Shown here in pieces: positions 32,680 to 41,261 of a DNA stretch of 54,307 nucleotides (its first letter is position 1; every line of letters starts with the position of its first letter). This stretch comes from JBMNOU01 sp050943215 (GTDB lineage: Bacteria > Bacillota > Clostridia > Christensenellales > SZUA-584), in the NCBI GenBank assembly GCA_050943215.1, contig JBMNOU010000006.1, positions 1 to 54,307 of the forward strand, written 5' to 3'. The notes beneath the pieces are model-generated. The model did no database searches. It saw only the letters and a program-made list of their open reading frames with translations, and was not told where the DNA came from. The translations under genes and the position numbers were made by a program.

Positions 32680-32708
32680 TTGCGCTTAAATTGTAAATAT
32701 CGTATAAT
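32680..32708 (+). promoter_or_regulatory. Promoter of the small membrane protein gene
   Basis: TTGCGC (32680-32685) and TATAAT (32703-32708), 17 bases apart, lie about 40 bases before ATG 32748. Confidence 0.6.
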
Positions 32709-32747
32709 ATCAAATATTATGACAAAAACTTTTATTTGGGGATGGAT

Positions 32748-33230
32748 ATGAAAGAGAGATTGAGCCGGACACAATTGTCTGTAATATCAGGCATCCTTAC
32801 AATTATCGCTCTGTTTGCAGGTATCATACTACTTGCAATGGTTATGTATGTTTTGGCTGACGCTTTAAACATCACTTTTGTTGAGTATATTGAATATGTA
32901 CTATTTATTACAATCAGCGTCATGATCATTCGCAATTGGATCACGGAATATGAGTATATCGTCGTTGATGGCGACCTGTTTGTCGACAGGTATATCGGCA
33001 AACGCTCGAAACGTATTTTCAGCGTGAGCCTGTCGGATATCACATATATCGGAAAGCAGCCGCCCAAAGATTGTCCGAGAAAAAAACAGCGGATGACATT
33101 TAAGTCAAAACGGCGCGGGGTTGCCTATATAGTCTACAACAACAGCGAAAAAAGATGTGCATATTTTAGTCCCAGCGAAAAAATGCTCAGCTTTATAAAT
33201 GAGCGAAAACAAGAGAAGCTAAAACCCTAA
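32748..33230 (+). CDS. Small membrane protein with PH-like cytoplasmic domain
   Basis: The 160-residue protein has two spans (about 10-36 and 43-60) and a cytoplasmic strand-rich domain (YEYIVVDGDLFVDRYIGKRS, then FSVSLSDITYIGK), the pattern of bacterial PH-like or DUF6106-type membrane proteins. ATG 32748 has GGGG six bases upstream; frames starting at 32736 or 32742 are also open. It converges with the next gene. Confidence 0.5.
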   Translation: MKERLSRTQLSVISGILTIIALFAGIILLAMVMYVLADALNITFVEYIEYVLFITISVMIIRNWITEYEYIVVDGDLFVDRYIGKRSKRIFSVSLSDITYIGKQPPKDCPRKKQRMTFKSKRRGVAYIVYNNSEKRCAYFSPSEKMLSFINERKQEKLKP

Positions 33231-34024
33231 ACAAACAGAGAAACGATAATCGCAGCAACCAATATGGCACCCGAAGCGATGCCGAATTTTAACAGATACT
33301 GTATATCGGTTATCTCGAAAAAGAAGCTTTTCCGGATTCCGCCCCATGCGAGCGTATGTTTTTTGAGTATGCTCCCTTTTGTAAAATCGATCCGCAACAG
33401 CGCAAACTCGCTAAGCGCGTAGAGTATTGACATAATAAACATGGTAATCGGCAATGCACCGATTCCCATAATGGGCAAGATAAGCGCATGGCTGCTAAAC
33501 CCAGCAATATTAAGCTGACCTTGAATCAGCAGATAGAGTATAAGAATATACGCGCAGAACGGGATTAAAAAAGCAACACCCGAAATAACCGCGGTGAATG
33601 TTGAAACGGCAACGGTTGTCAAAAAATCCGGGCGTTGGTTGACAATCTGTTTTGTCTCCCTGAAAGAATAATATCTATCTTTTAAGAAGTAAGGGCGATC
33701 CATCGCGCGCAGCCGTGCAGACATTTTTTTGTCCATAAACTTAAGATCCCGTGTCTGCAGCAGCTTGGTAAATTGCTCTTCAGATAGATCGTATTCTTCC
33801 TTTGGCTGATAGCCAAGTATATGCAGTTTGCTATATACCAGCGTATAAATTCGACCGATTTCAAATTTGTTGAATGAAAAAGGCGTTCTGACAAGAAGCC
33901 TAAAAACACGGGGGGTTTCGTCTTTTAAAGAAGAAATAGGTGTAAAATAAAGCCTATACCGGCTCATCCCAGTCACGCGCTCTTTAGAAAACAGCAGCAT
34001 ATTATCGCGTTCAGTCTTTTTCAT
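33227..34024 (-). CDS. Hypothetical membrane protein (265 aa)
   Basis: The 265-residue protein has a basic N-terminal half (about 1-130, with FSFNKFEIGRIYTLVYSKLH), two or three spans (about 137-165 and 175-205) and a short C-terminal span at the end. No family is recognised. GGAG lies six bases before ATG. It overlaps the preceding gene end by four bases on the opposite strand, so the two genes share a terminator region or none. Confidence 0.5.
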   Translation of the reverse strand: MKKTERDNMLLFSKERVTGMSRYRLYFTPISSLKDETPRVFRLLVRTPFSFNKFEIGRIYTLVYSKLHILGYQPKEEYDLSEEQFTKLLQTRDLKFMDKKMSARLRAMDRPYFLKDRYYSFRETKQIVNQRPDFLTTVAVSTFTAVISGVAFLIPFCAYILILYLLIQGQLNIAGFSSHALILPIMGIGALPITMFIMSILYALSEFALLRIDFTKGSILKKHTLAWGGIRKSFFFEITDIQYLLKFGIASGAILVAAIIVSLFV

Positions 34025-34129
34025 CGCATTCTCCTTTGGATGGTATTATTATTATCTCATACTTTTCGAAAATAGAAAAGGGTTGTATAGAAACATTTTG
34101 GCAGATAAACTTATATTGAGGTGAACAGG

Positions 34130-35521
34130 ATGAACAGACAAACGCCCATTATGGATGCGGTATATACGATTTGTGATGACGTAAAGGCCCGGTTTTGCAT
34201 GCCCGGGCATAAAGGGGATATTGGATTTTTCTGCGGAGACATGCTGCACTACGATATCACCGAACTCCCAGGCACAGACAATCTGCTCTATCCGAAACAG
34301 ATTATCAGTGAATCTCAGGCCCTTCACGCAAAGTACATTGGCGCTGATGCAATCTATTATACAACCGGCGGTTCTACAGCCTGTATTCTCGCCATGCTGT
34401 CTTTGTTCAGAGGGAAAAAGGTAGTTTTTCCCCGCGGTATTCACTTAAGCGCAGCCAACGCGATCGCTATGTTTGATATCATACCGGTATATCTTGGCAT
34501 AGAACCTTGCGATTATCCGGCTGTGGTAAATGCCGATGATATTAAAAACGCCCTGCGAGCGCATAAAGATGCGGCGGCGGTTTTCATTGTTTATCCAAAC
34601 TATTTTGGTCTATGCTGCGATATCGAAAAGATCGCTAAGATTACACATAAAGCCGGTCTACCGCTCGTCGTGGATGCCGCACATGCTGCACATTTTGTTT
34701 ACTCCTCTCTGCTGCCTCTCGCCCCATCGCATGCGGGTGCAGATATCTGGACAGAGAGCGCACATAAAACACTGCCTGCGATGAATCAGTGTGCATGCCT
34801 TGGCATCGGTAAAAATGCATTGCTCGATAAAGAAAAAGCCAAACACGCATTGTCCGATATTCAAACGACAAGCCCATCCTATATTTTACTAACCTCGCTC
34901 GATTATGCACATGCCTACATGCGTGACAAAGGAGAACAGGAGCTCTATCGGATTATTAGCTTAAGCAACCGGTTTAAGGAAATGGTCAACGCATTGCCCG
35001 GATATTCCTGCCCTGAAATTTCCCAGACCGGTGCAGTAGACAAGGATTGCTTAAAGATGATTATAGACGTAAGCGGGACAGGCCACACGGGCATTGATGT
35101 TAAAAACATTCTTGCCAGTCAGGGAATACATGTTGAAGCGGCAGATATTAAAAATATCCTGCTGTTGTTGACGGTCGGCAACACAGCTGCCCATTTGGAA
35201 ACTCTCTATGAGGCACTAAAACGGATCGAAAGAACGCGCGGCAGAAATATATATTTTTCTCCCTACAGCATGCCTGAAGCCACAAAATATTCGCAAAATC
35301 ATCGGCTTTGGGGTAATATAGAAAAAGTGCGTATTGAACAGTCAGTAGGGTTGGTATCCGCATGCACGGCAGGCGTTTATCCTCCCGCAGAAGCCGTTAT
35401 TCAGCGAGGCCAAGTCATATCCTTTGAAATCGCCGGATATCTGCTTGAAGCGCAGCGGCAGGGATTCGACGTGTTCGGCATTGAAGATAACAGCATATGG
35501 GTATGCAAGGAGAAAATATGA
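34130..35521 (+). CDS. Orn/Lys/Arg decarboxylase family protein (YaaO/SpeA-like)
   Basis: The 463-residue PLP enzyme has the group III fold: FCMPGHKGD, LPGTDNLLYPK, YYTTGGSTA, VVDAAHAAHF and the PLP Lys in ESAHKTLPAMNQ. In Firmicutes this gene (yaaO in B. subtilis) precedes tmk in the replication/repair cluster, as here. ATG 34130 follows GAGGTG by six bases. It most likely decarboxylates arginine or lysine, but the substrate cannot be read from sequence. Confidence 0.85.
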   Translation: MNRQTPIMDAVYTICDDVKARFCMPGHKGDIGFFCGDMLHYDITELPGTDNLLYPKQIISESQALHAKYIGADAIYYTTGGSTACILAMLSLFRGKKVVFPRGIHLSAANAIAMFDIIPVYLGIEPCDYPAVVNADDIKNALRAHKDAAAVFIVYPNYFGLCCDIEKIAKITHKAGLPLVVDAAHAAHFVYSSLLPLAPSHAGADIWTESAHKTLPAMNQCACLGIGKNALLDKEKAKHALSDIQTTSPSYILLTSLDYAHAYMRDKGEQELYRIISLSNRFKEMVNALPGYSCPEISQTGAVDKDCLKMIIDVSGTGHTGIDVKNILASQGIHVEAADIKNILLLLTVGNTAAHLETLYEALKRIERTRGRNIYFSPYSMPEATKYSQNHRLWGNIEKVRIEQSVGLVSACTAGVYPPAEAVIQRGQVISFEIAGYLLEAQRQGFDVFGIEDNSIWVCKEKI

Positions 35522-36198
35522 TTCAAAACTTAACTGGCAAAAGCAACATATATACGGCTGTCTTTTTAGACCTTGACGGTACGATTACCGAGTCGGGTAT
35601 CGGATGTATAAACGGCATTAAATATATGTTTGAAAAGATTGGATTTGCCCAATATTCTAAAGAAGAACTAAGCACATTTATAGGACCGCCCATCATCCAC
35701 CATTTGATGGAGCTTTACGGGTTTAATGAAAAGGACGCAACAAAAGCTTACGAATTTTTTAAGGAATATTACCATAACCAGGGTATTTATGAAAGCCGCC
35801 TGTATGACGGTATCAGAGAAGCCATCATAGATATAAAAGATTCGGGTAAAAAGATATATCTCGCCACTTCAAAACCGGAGGCTCAAGCTTTATGTGTACT
35901 TGAGCATTATAACCTGCTTTCGCTTTTTTCTGATGTGTTTGCCGCAAGGCATGATCTTGGCGTATACAATAAAAGCCAGGTTTTAGAGCGCGCAGTTTCG
36001 TTGATTGGCGGGATACCCCGCTCTATCATGGTCGGTGACAGGCATTACGATATACTCGGCGGAAAGCATGTCGGATTTGATACGGCCGGCGTTTTATACG
36101 GATACGGCGATATTAAAGAACTCACCGCCGCTGGCTGCGATTATATTGTAGACACGGCGCAGGATTTATCCAAACTGCTTGGGAGGAACAACATATGA
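35518..36198 (+). CDS. HAD-superfamily phosphatase
   Basis: The 226-residue protein has the HAD core: AVFLDLDGTITESG with the nucleophile Asp, LATSKP with the motif II Ser, and MVGDRHYDILGG with the motif III/IV acids. The cap is the small type 1 helical kind. It resembles phosphoglycolate or pyrophosphate phosphatases. It starts as ATGA over the previous stop with AAGGAG upstream, and ends in ATGA overlap with tmk. It is an insertion into the usual yaaO-tmk order. Confidence 0.85.
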   Translation: MIQNLTGKSNIYTAVFLDLDGTITESGIGCINGIKYMFEKIGFAQYSKEELSTFIGPPIIHHLMELYGFNEKDATKAYEFFKEYYHNQGIYESRLYDGIREAIIDIKDSGKKIYLATSKPEAQALCVLEHYNLLSLFSDVFAARHDLGVYNKSQVLERAVSLIGGIPRSIMVGDRHYDILGGKHVGFDTAGVLYGYGDIKELTAAGCDYIVDTAQDLSKLLGRNNI

Positions 36199-36824
36199 AG
36201 GGTTTTTTTATTGCGTTTGAGGGCGCAGACGGCTGCGGCAAATCAACTCAATTACTCTTTCTTGCGGATTACCTTGAGGGCCTTGGGCTTAATGTTATCC
36301 GTACAAGAGAGCCGGGCGGCTGCCCCGTCGCAGAGAAGATTAGAAAGATTTTACTCGATAAGGATAACGGCGAGATGACCGCAGTCACCGAAGCGCTGCT
36401 TTATGCCGCCGCCAGGGCTGAACATGTAAGGCAAGTGATAAAACCTGCACTAAAAAACCAAAAAATCGTTCTTTGCGATCGATTTATTTATTCGTCTCTG
36501 GCATACCAGGGTTACGGACGCCAGCTCGGCACTCAAACGGTTTGGCAAATCAACGAGGCAGCAATATCCGGATGCATGCCCGACGTTACGGTATTTATCA
36601 ACGTCACGCCCGATTGCGCTTTTAAAAGAATGAACGAACATAAAGTGCATGATAGGCTAGAACGTGAGCACATTTCTTTTCATGAACGCGTTTTTGATGG
36701 ATTTACCGCACTTTTGAAAAGTGACGATGTCATATCCGTTGATGCGCAAGGCACAAAATACGAAACACATGAAATTATCAAACAAAAACTTATACCCATA
36801 CTCAAAAATGCGGGTGTGCTATGA
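36195..36824 (+). CDS. tmk: Thymidylate kinase
   Basis: The 209-residue kinase has the P-loop FEGADGCGKSTQ, TREPGG, the DR(Y/F) motif in CDRFIYSSLAYQGYGR, and the LID region DRLEREHISFHERV. It phosphorylates dTMP in dTTP synthesis. It overlaps the HAD gene and holB. Confidence 0.96.
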   Translation: MKGFFIAFEGADGCGKSTQLLFLADYLEGLGLNVIRTREPGGCPVAEKIRKILLDKDNGEMTAVTEALLYAAARAEHVRQVIKPALKNQKIVLCDRFIYSSLAYQGYGRQLGTQTVWQINEAAISGCMPDVTVFINVTPDCAFKRMNEHKVHDRLEREHISFHERVFDGFTALLKSDDVISVDAQGTKYETHEIIKQKLIPILKNAGVL

Positions 36825-37768
36825 CAAATAACACACAGGAAACCTTTTTAGAAGCCGCCGCAAACAAAAATATATCCGGCGCGTATCTGATCGTATGCAG
36901 TCGGATTAGTGTCGCAGATCGGTTGGCCAATGCATTTCTTATACGGCTATACTGTAAAAAAGGCGGATGTGGCATATGCACAGACTGCCAAAGAGTCAAG
37001 GAGGGTCATATCGATATAATGCGTCTGACTGCGCCTAAAATCGCGGCATTAAGAGAAGCGATCTCTTTTGTAGCCGAAAAGGCGTATAATGGCAGCCATA
37101 AATGTGTGGTTATAAAAAATGCGGATGATATGACGGATGCCGCAGCAAACAGCATTTTAAAAACATTGGAGCAGCCGCCCAATAATACCGTATTTTTGCT
37201 TGAGGCGCGGGCGGTGACTGCCGTGCTTCCTACTATTGTTTCACGATGCACATCGATATATATTAAACCAGAGAAAGAAGCCAAAAAAACCATTGCAAAA
37301 AAGCTTGGTGTTGATGACATTACCGCTCATATTTTGCGCGATTTGTCCGGTGGTTTTTTGGATGAGGCATTGCTCATATATAGCGATAAAGAGTTTTGGC
37401 AATCACGCGCAGCGGTTCTGGAGATATGCCAAAAGCTGCTAGACCAAAAGAACATGGCCATCAGCGCATATGCCGATTACCTAGAAACCAATAAAGAGCG
37501 TATCAAGCCGCTGCTCTGTGTAATGCAGTCATATTTTATGGACATTCTAATATATAAAAAAACGAAAAATGAACAGATGCTGGTCAACAGAGATAAAACA
37601 AGTCATATTAAGAATGCGGCGCAGCACTTTACAAGCGGTGCAATAAGTAATATGATAAATGTCATACTTAAAGCAGAGAGATGGTTTTTCTTTCCGGTCA
37701 ACTTTCGATTGGCTGTCGAAAAATTGTTTTTTGATATACTGGAGGAAAAGAACAAATGGAAAAAGTAA
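36821..37768 (+). CDS. holB: DNA polymerase III delta-prime subunit
   Basis: The 315-residue clamp-loader subunit has the zinc knuckle CKKGGCGICTDCQRV, KCVVIKNADDMTDAAANSIL and LEQPPNNTVFLLEA, all conserved in HolB. It lacks a true Walker A, as usual in delta-prime. It overlaps tmk by four bases and ricT by 13 bases. Confidence 0.92.
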   Translation: MTNNTQETFLEAAANKNISGAYLIVCSRISVADRLANAFLIRLYCKKGGCGICTDCQRVKEGHIDIMRLTAPKIAALREAISFVAEKAYNGSHKCVVIKNADDMTDAAANSILKTLEQPPNNTVFLLEARAVTAVLPTIVSRCTSIYIKPEKEAKKTIAKKLGVDDITAHILRDLSGGFLDEALLIYSDKEFWQSRAAVLEICQKLLDQKNMAISAYADYLETNKERIKPLLCVMQSYFMDILIYKKTKNEQMLVNRDKTSHIKNAAQHFTSGAISNMINVILKAERWFFFPVNFRLAVEKLFFDILEEKNKWKK

Positions 37769-38637
37769 TTGGCGTTAGGTTTAAACGCGTCGGAAAAGTA
37801 TATTATTTCCTTCCCGGAAAAATTCAGTTTAATGAAGGCGACCACGCAATTGTTGAAACCGCGAGAGGTACTGAATACGGCGAAGTGGTCATCCCCGATA
37901 AAGAAGTCGATGAGAAAGACCTGGTAGCGCCTTTAAAGCAGGTTGTTCGAAGGGCCAATTCAAAAGACGATAAAAAGATGAAAGACAACAAACGTAAAGA
38001 AAAGGAAGCGTTTGAGATCTGCGAGAAAAAAATTTTAAGCCATAGCCTTCAAATGAAACTTGTGGATGTGGAATATACCTTTGATAATTCAAAAATCGTG
38101 TTTTATTTTACGGCGGATGGCCGGGTGGATTTTAGAGAATTAGTGAAAGATCTAGCCGGCATGTTTAAAACACGAATTGAGCTTAGGCAAATCGGTGTAA
38201 GGGATGAGGCTAAGATGCTGGGCGGCCTTGGGCCTTGCGGACGCCCTTGCTGCTGTTCCTGTTTTCTCGGAGATTTTAACCCTGTGTCTATAAAAATGGC
38301 GAAAGAGCAAAACCTTTCTCTGTCGCCCACAAAAATCAGCGGGCTTTGCGGAAGACTGATGTGCTGCCTTAATTATGAGCACGAGCATTATCGGGAAACC
38401 CGACGACGCATGCCAAAACAGGGCAGTATTATTGATACGCCCGACGGAAAAGGCATCGTGATCGAGAATAATGCCATTACTGAGAAAATCCGAGTCAAGA
38501 TAACACTGCCGGACGAAAGTATTGACGTAAAAACCTTTGATTTAGAGCAGATTAAATTCTCAGATGTTAATGGCCTTAACGATACGGATAATGATATTGA
38601 TATCGATGAAGAAATAAAATCACTGCTGGATGAATAA
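37756..38637 (+). CDS. ricT: PSP1-domain protein RicT (YaaT)
   Basis: The 293-residue protein has the PSP1 core with TARGTEYGEVVIPDKEV-like start (here ETARGTEYGEVV), GGLGPCGRPCCCSCFLGDF and GLCGRLMCCLNYEH. These Cys clusters hold an iron-sulfur centre in the Ric complex of B. subtilis, which regulates RNase Y processing and sporulation/biofilm phosphorelay. ricA and ricF genes (yaaT partners) are not beside it. GGAGG is ten bases before ATG. Confidence 0.93.
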   Translation: MEKVIGVRFKRVGKVYYFLPGKIQFNEGDHAIVETARGTEYGEVVIPDKEVDEKDLVAPLKQVVRRANSKDDKKMKDNKRKEKEAFEICEKKILSHSLQMKLVDVEYTFDNSKIVFYFTADGRVDFRELVKDLAGMFKTRIELRQIGVRDEAKMLGGLGPCGRPCCCSCFLGDFNPVSIKMAKEQNLSLSPTKISGLCGRLMCCLNYEHEHYRETRRRMPKQGSIIDTPDGKGIVIENNAITEKIRVKITLPDESIDVKTFDLEQIKFSDVNGLNDTDNDIDIDEEIKSLLDE

Positions 38638-38697
38638 GAATATGGTTATTCACTAAAAATACTTACTTAATTCATCAATAATTATCACCATCTGTTC

Positions 38698-38726
38698 TTG
38701 CTTTTTCTTGTGTATATGTTTAAAAT
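38698..38726 (+). promoter_or_regulatory. Promoter of the ferredoxin gene
   Basis: TTGCTT (38698-38703) and TAAAAT (38721-38726), 17 bases apart, about 30 bases before ATG 38757. Confidence 0.6.
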
Positions 38727-38756
38727 ACATGTATACAATCTACGGAGGTGAATCAA

Positions 38757-38927
38757 ATGGCATATATTATTACAGACGCTTGTGTTTCCTGTGGAGCTTG
38801 CGAAAGCGAATGTCCCGTCGAAGCAATCTCTGAGGGCGATGGCAAATTCGTTATTGATGCGGATCTTTGCATAGATTGCGGATCATGTGCAGATACATGT
38901 CCTAGCGAAGCAATTGAGCAAGGCTAA
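38757..38927 (+). CDS. fdx: 2[4Fe-4S] ferredoxin (56 aa)
   Basis: The 56-residue protein has two clusters: CVSCGACESECP and CIDCGSCADTCP, the classical clostridial ferredoxin pattern CxxCxxCxxxCP twice. It transfers electrons in anaerobic metabolism. GGAGGTG precedes ATG by six bases. It is a complete short gene with its own promoter and terminator. Confidence 0.97.
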   Translation: MAYIITDACVSCGACESECPVEAISEGDGKFVIDADLCIDCGSCADTCPSEAIEQG

Positions 38928-38940
38928 TCAAATTAAAGTG

Positions 38941-38970
38941 AAAAGGCCTGATGAAAAGGCCTTTTTGTTT
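38941..38970 (+). terminator. Intrinsic terminator after ferredoxin
   Basis: AAAAGGCCT (38941-38949) and AGGCCTTTT (38957-38965) form a 9-bp stem with a 7-base loop and a T-rich tail. Confidence 0.9.
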
Positions 38971-39006
38971 TCAATGTTATTCTTGTTGATTTATGTATAC
39001 AAAATT

Positions 39007-39918
39007 TCATCGCATACTTTTTTCGTGTTTACTGTCAATTATGTACTTCCCGTCAAGCCTATAAACCGATTTTCCGCAATACGCATTCAACAGCGTTAAA
39101 TCAAAGCTATTTTTCTTTGGGTAGATCAATACGTCCTGGATATCAAATAAATCAGCTTCATTCGTATAGACAATTGTCTCGTTTAACTCAAAGCAATCGC
39201 AGGCACAGGCTTCGATATCATCCCCTAATGCATAATCGTTTTTTAGCGGCACAGATGCAATGATTTTGACACAGCCTTGAATATTTGTTTTAACCGGCAT
39301 CAAGCTGGCATTATTCAGACCGGAAATGCTAGTCTGATGCGCAATAAAGACGCCCCTTTGTGTAATAGATACATTCGCCATGCCTGCCTGAAGCGGCTTA
39401 TACCCGTCCGAAACGATAATATACAAACAAAATGTCTTTTCAATTGGCGTTTTCCATATCTTGTTGCCGGCAAAATCTTTATTCATATGAATTTTTTCGG
39501 TGGAACGGTATATGGTTTCATCTGATATGTATGCGACCCTAATATACCCTGTGGGCAGTTCTTTATCAAAAATCACCCGAAATTCAACGCCCGGATCATT
39601 TGCCTTTTTTCCAACACTTTCTTCGATAATGAATCCTGAGATACCGATGTCACCGGTGAGTTCATAAGTTATTTTTTGTGCAGCGGCTGGAACCCAATCT
39701 CCATTGCCTTCACTTTTTTCGCATGATACAATATCCACCATATCCGTTATCTCTTGAACTTCTTGAGAGCATACTTCTAAAACCCATCTTGACAGATCCG
39801 ACTCAGCAGCACCGTTACCGGACACATACACTGCTACCGTTGTTGTTCCTTCAAAACAAGCATACTCCGTTAATGTAAACGTAAAACCTTCAAGCGTAAT
39901 TTGATTATCTTCATTCAT
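39007..39918 (-). CDS. Hypothetical protein, possible spore-surface/choice-of-anchor domain
   Basis: The 303-residue protein starts MNEDNQITLEGFTFTLTEY and has no signal peptide. An early LSRWVLEVCSQEVQEI segment recalls the LSHWVL-type domain found in several clostridial surface and exosporium proteins, a weak link. The rest is beta-rich with a few Cys. ATG 39918 follows GGAGG by seven bases. Function is unknown. Confidence 0.5.
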   Translation of the reverse strand: MNEDNQITLEGFTFTLTEYACFEGTTTVAVYVSGNGAAESDLSRWVLEVCSQEVQEITDMVDIVSCEKSEGNGDWVPAAAQKITYELTGDIGISGFIIEESVGKKANDPGVEFRVIFDKELPTGYIRVAYISDETIYRSTEKIHMNKDFAGNKIWKTPIEKTFCLYIIVSDGYKPLQAGMANVSITQRGVFIAHQTSISGLNNASLMPVKTNIQGCVKIIASVPLKNDYALGDDIEACACDCFELNETIVYTNEADLFDIQDVLIYPKKNSFDLTLLNAYCGKSVYRLDGKYIIDSKHEKSMR

Positions 39919-40129
39919 ATCTAAACCTCCTTTGAGAGCTAGCCCGAGACTATAATAATGTATGCAAGGCTCTATCGTGATGTGCAAATTGTCTGCTCCA
40001 TGAAAAAGGCCTATTGTATTGAATTAAAAACAGCATGACAAAGAGCAAATAATTTTATGGCATATGGATTTTTTAAAAATGTATATGCAAAGTAATCTTG
40101 CTATGTTATAATACTATCGTTTCACGTTT

Positions 40130-40203
40130 GCGGGTGTAACTCAATGGTAGAGTTCTAGCTTCCCAAGCTAGCTACGTGGGTTCGATTCCCATCACCCGCT
40201 CCA
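40130..40203 (+). tRNA. tRNA-Gly (anticodon CCC)
   Basis: A 74-nt cloverleaf: acceptor GCGGGTG with CACCCGC, D arm around CAATGGTAG, anticodon stem CTAGC with GCTAG and loop TTCCCAA (anticodon CCC), T arm GTGGGTTCGATTCCCAT and encoded CCA. It reads GGG. A TATAAT box (40107-40112) lies upstream. Confidence 0.95.
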
Positions 40204-40231
40204 GCTTTTTTATTATTAACATAATATGCAA

Positions 40232-40260
40232 AAAGCGGCTGCGCATCAACCGCTTTGTTT
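40232..40260 (+). terminator. Terminator after tRNA-Gly
   Basis: AAAGCGG (40232-40238) pairs with CCGCTTT (40250-40256), 11-base loop, then TGTTT. It also faces the convergent holin gene. Confidence 0.7.
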
Positions 40261-40293
40261 AATTATATGACAAATGGGTTTTAATCCTTCTCC

Positions 40294-40563
40294 TTATTTG
40301 CCCGAGTCAGATTTAGATTTTTTTATTGTCTGTATATAAATTTGATTGGCGAATACTGTTACGCCTGTCACCAATATGCCCTGCAATATCCCGGATAGTT
40401 TCATATCGGCTAGAAAAAACCCGCCTACTATGCCAAGTCCGAGCAAAATCCACGGAATGAGCCAATCAGCGATATGGGGTGTTTTTTTTAGAAACAACCC
40501 AATTACATATAAAACAGGTATCAGAATATAGGCTTCGCTGATAATATAATCGAAAACATTCAT
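40294..40563 (-). CDS. Orphan phage-type holin
   Basis: The 89-residue protein has a cytoplasmic start MNVFDYIISEAYILIPVLYV and three spans (about 9-24, 31-52, 60-78) with a basic tail KKSKSDSGK, matching the Hol44-like phage holin family of Firmicutes. Holins make the membrane lesion for lysis. It is far from the defective prophage and no endolysin gene is near, so it is a relic or domesticated gene. Confidence 0.7.
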   Translation of the reverse strand: MNVFDYIISEAYILIPVLYVIGLFLKKTPHIADWLIPWILLGLGIVGGFFLADMKLSGILQGILVTGVTVFANQIYIQTIKKSKSDSGK

Positions 40564-40806
40564 GAGTGAAACCTCCTTGTTTCTCTAGTTAAAACAGGTT
40601 TTCAAAAATCGAACTTACCCTCAAGCAGTAATGCAAACTCAAATAATCCTCTTTCATTAATATGCAAACTGGCACCGTATTAGTTCGTTAATTGCCGAAT
40701 GAATGTGTTCACTTTTTGTTTTAGCAGAAAGGTTGCTATTTATATAGCTGAATGATAGAATATTTTTAAACTAATTACATTTTATTAGGAAAAGGCTATT
40801 TTCATT

Positions 40807-41103
40807 ATGAAAAATGACATCGGGCTAAAAATAAAAAAGATGCGTCAGATCAAAAACATCTCCCAGAGTCAACTTGCAAAGAAGGCGGGAATCGCCCAAT
40901 CAACCCTCTCATTTATAGAAAACGGGAAAAAGAATCCTCAGTTTGATACACTATCTGCAATATGTAAAGGCCTTGAGACTAGTATATTAGAGATTTTGAT
41001 ATATGAAGAGAAGGATAGAAATATTAAAATTTTTGAACAACACGAACAAGGGCAAAATATCATAAAGGTTAATAGGATTAATCAAAATGTACCGGAATTC
41101 TGA
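40807..41103 (+). CDS. XRE-family transcriptional regulator
   Basis: The 98-residue protein has one HTH_3 domain (LKIKKMRQIKNISQSQLAKK, then AGIAQSTLSFIENGKKNPQF), residues about 5-60, and a short C terminus. It stands alone ahead of an MBL-fold gene and may regulate it. It is short for a repressor with a sensor domain. Confidence 0.8.
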   Translation: MKNDIGLKIKKMRQIKNISQSQLAKKAGIAQSTLSFIENGKKNPQFDTLSAICKGLETSILEILIYEEKDRNIKIFEQHEQGQNIIKVNRINQNVPEF

Positions 41104-41261
41104 TCATCGGATGATGCCTCCCGAAGCGGTTAAAGAATTAAAGTAGGCAACCCAAATAGTTTAGTGTTCTATCGTAAATATGGAAAGAATATGTTCGAAA
41201 AAAGGCCTCTCAGCTTAACCGGTTGATATAATCAACGGTTCCTAACAGAAAGCGAGAAATA

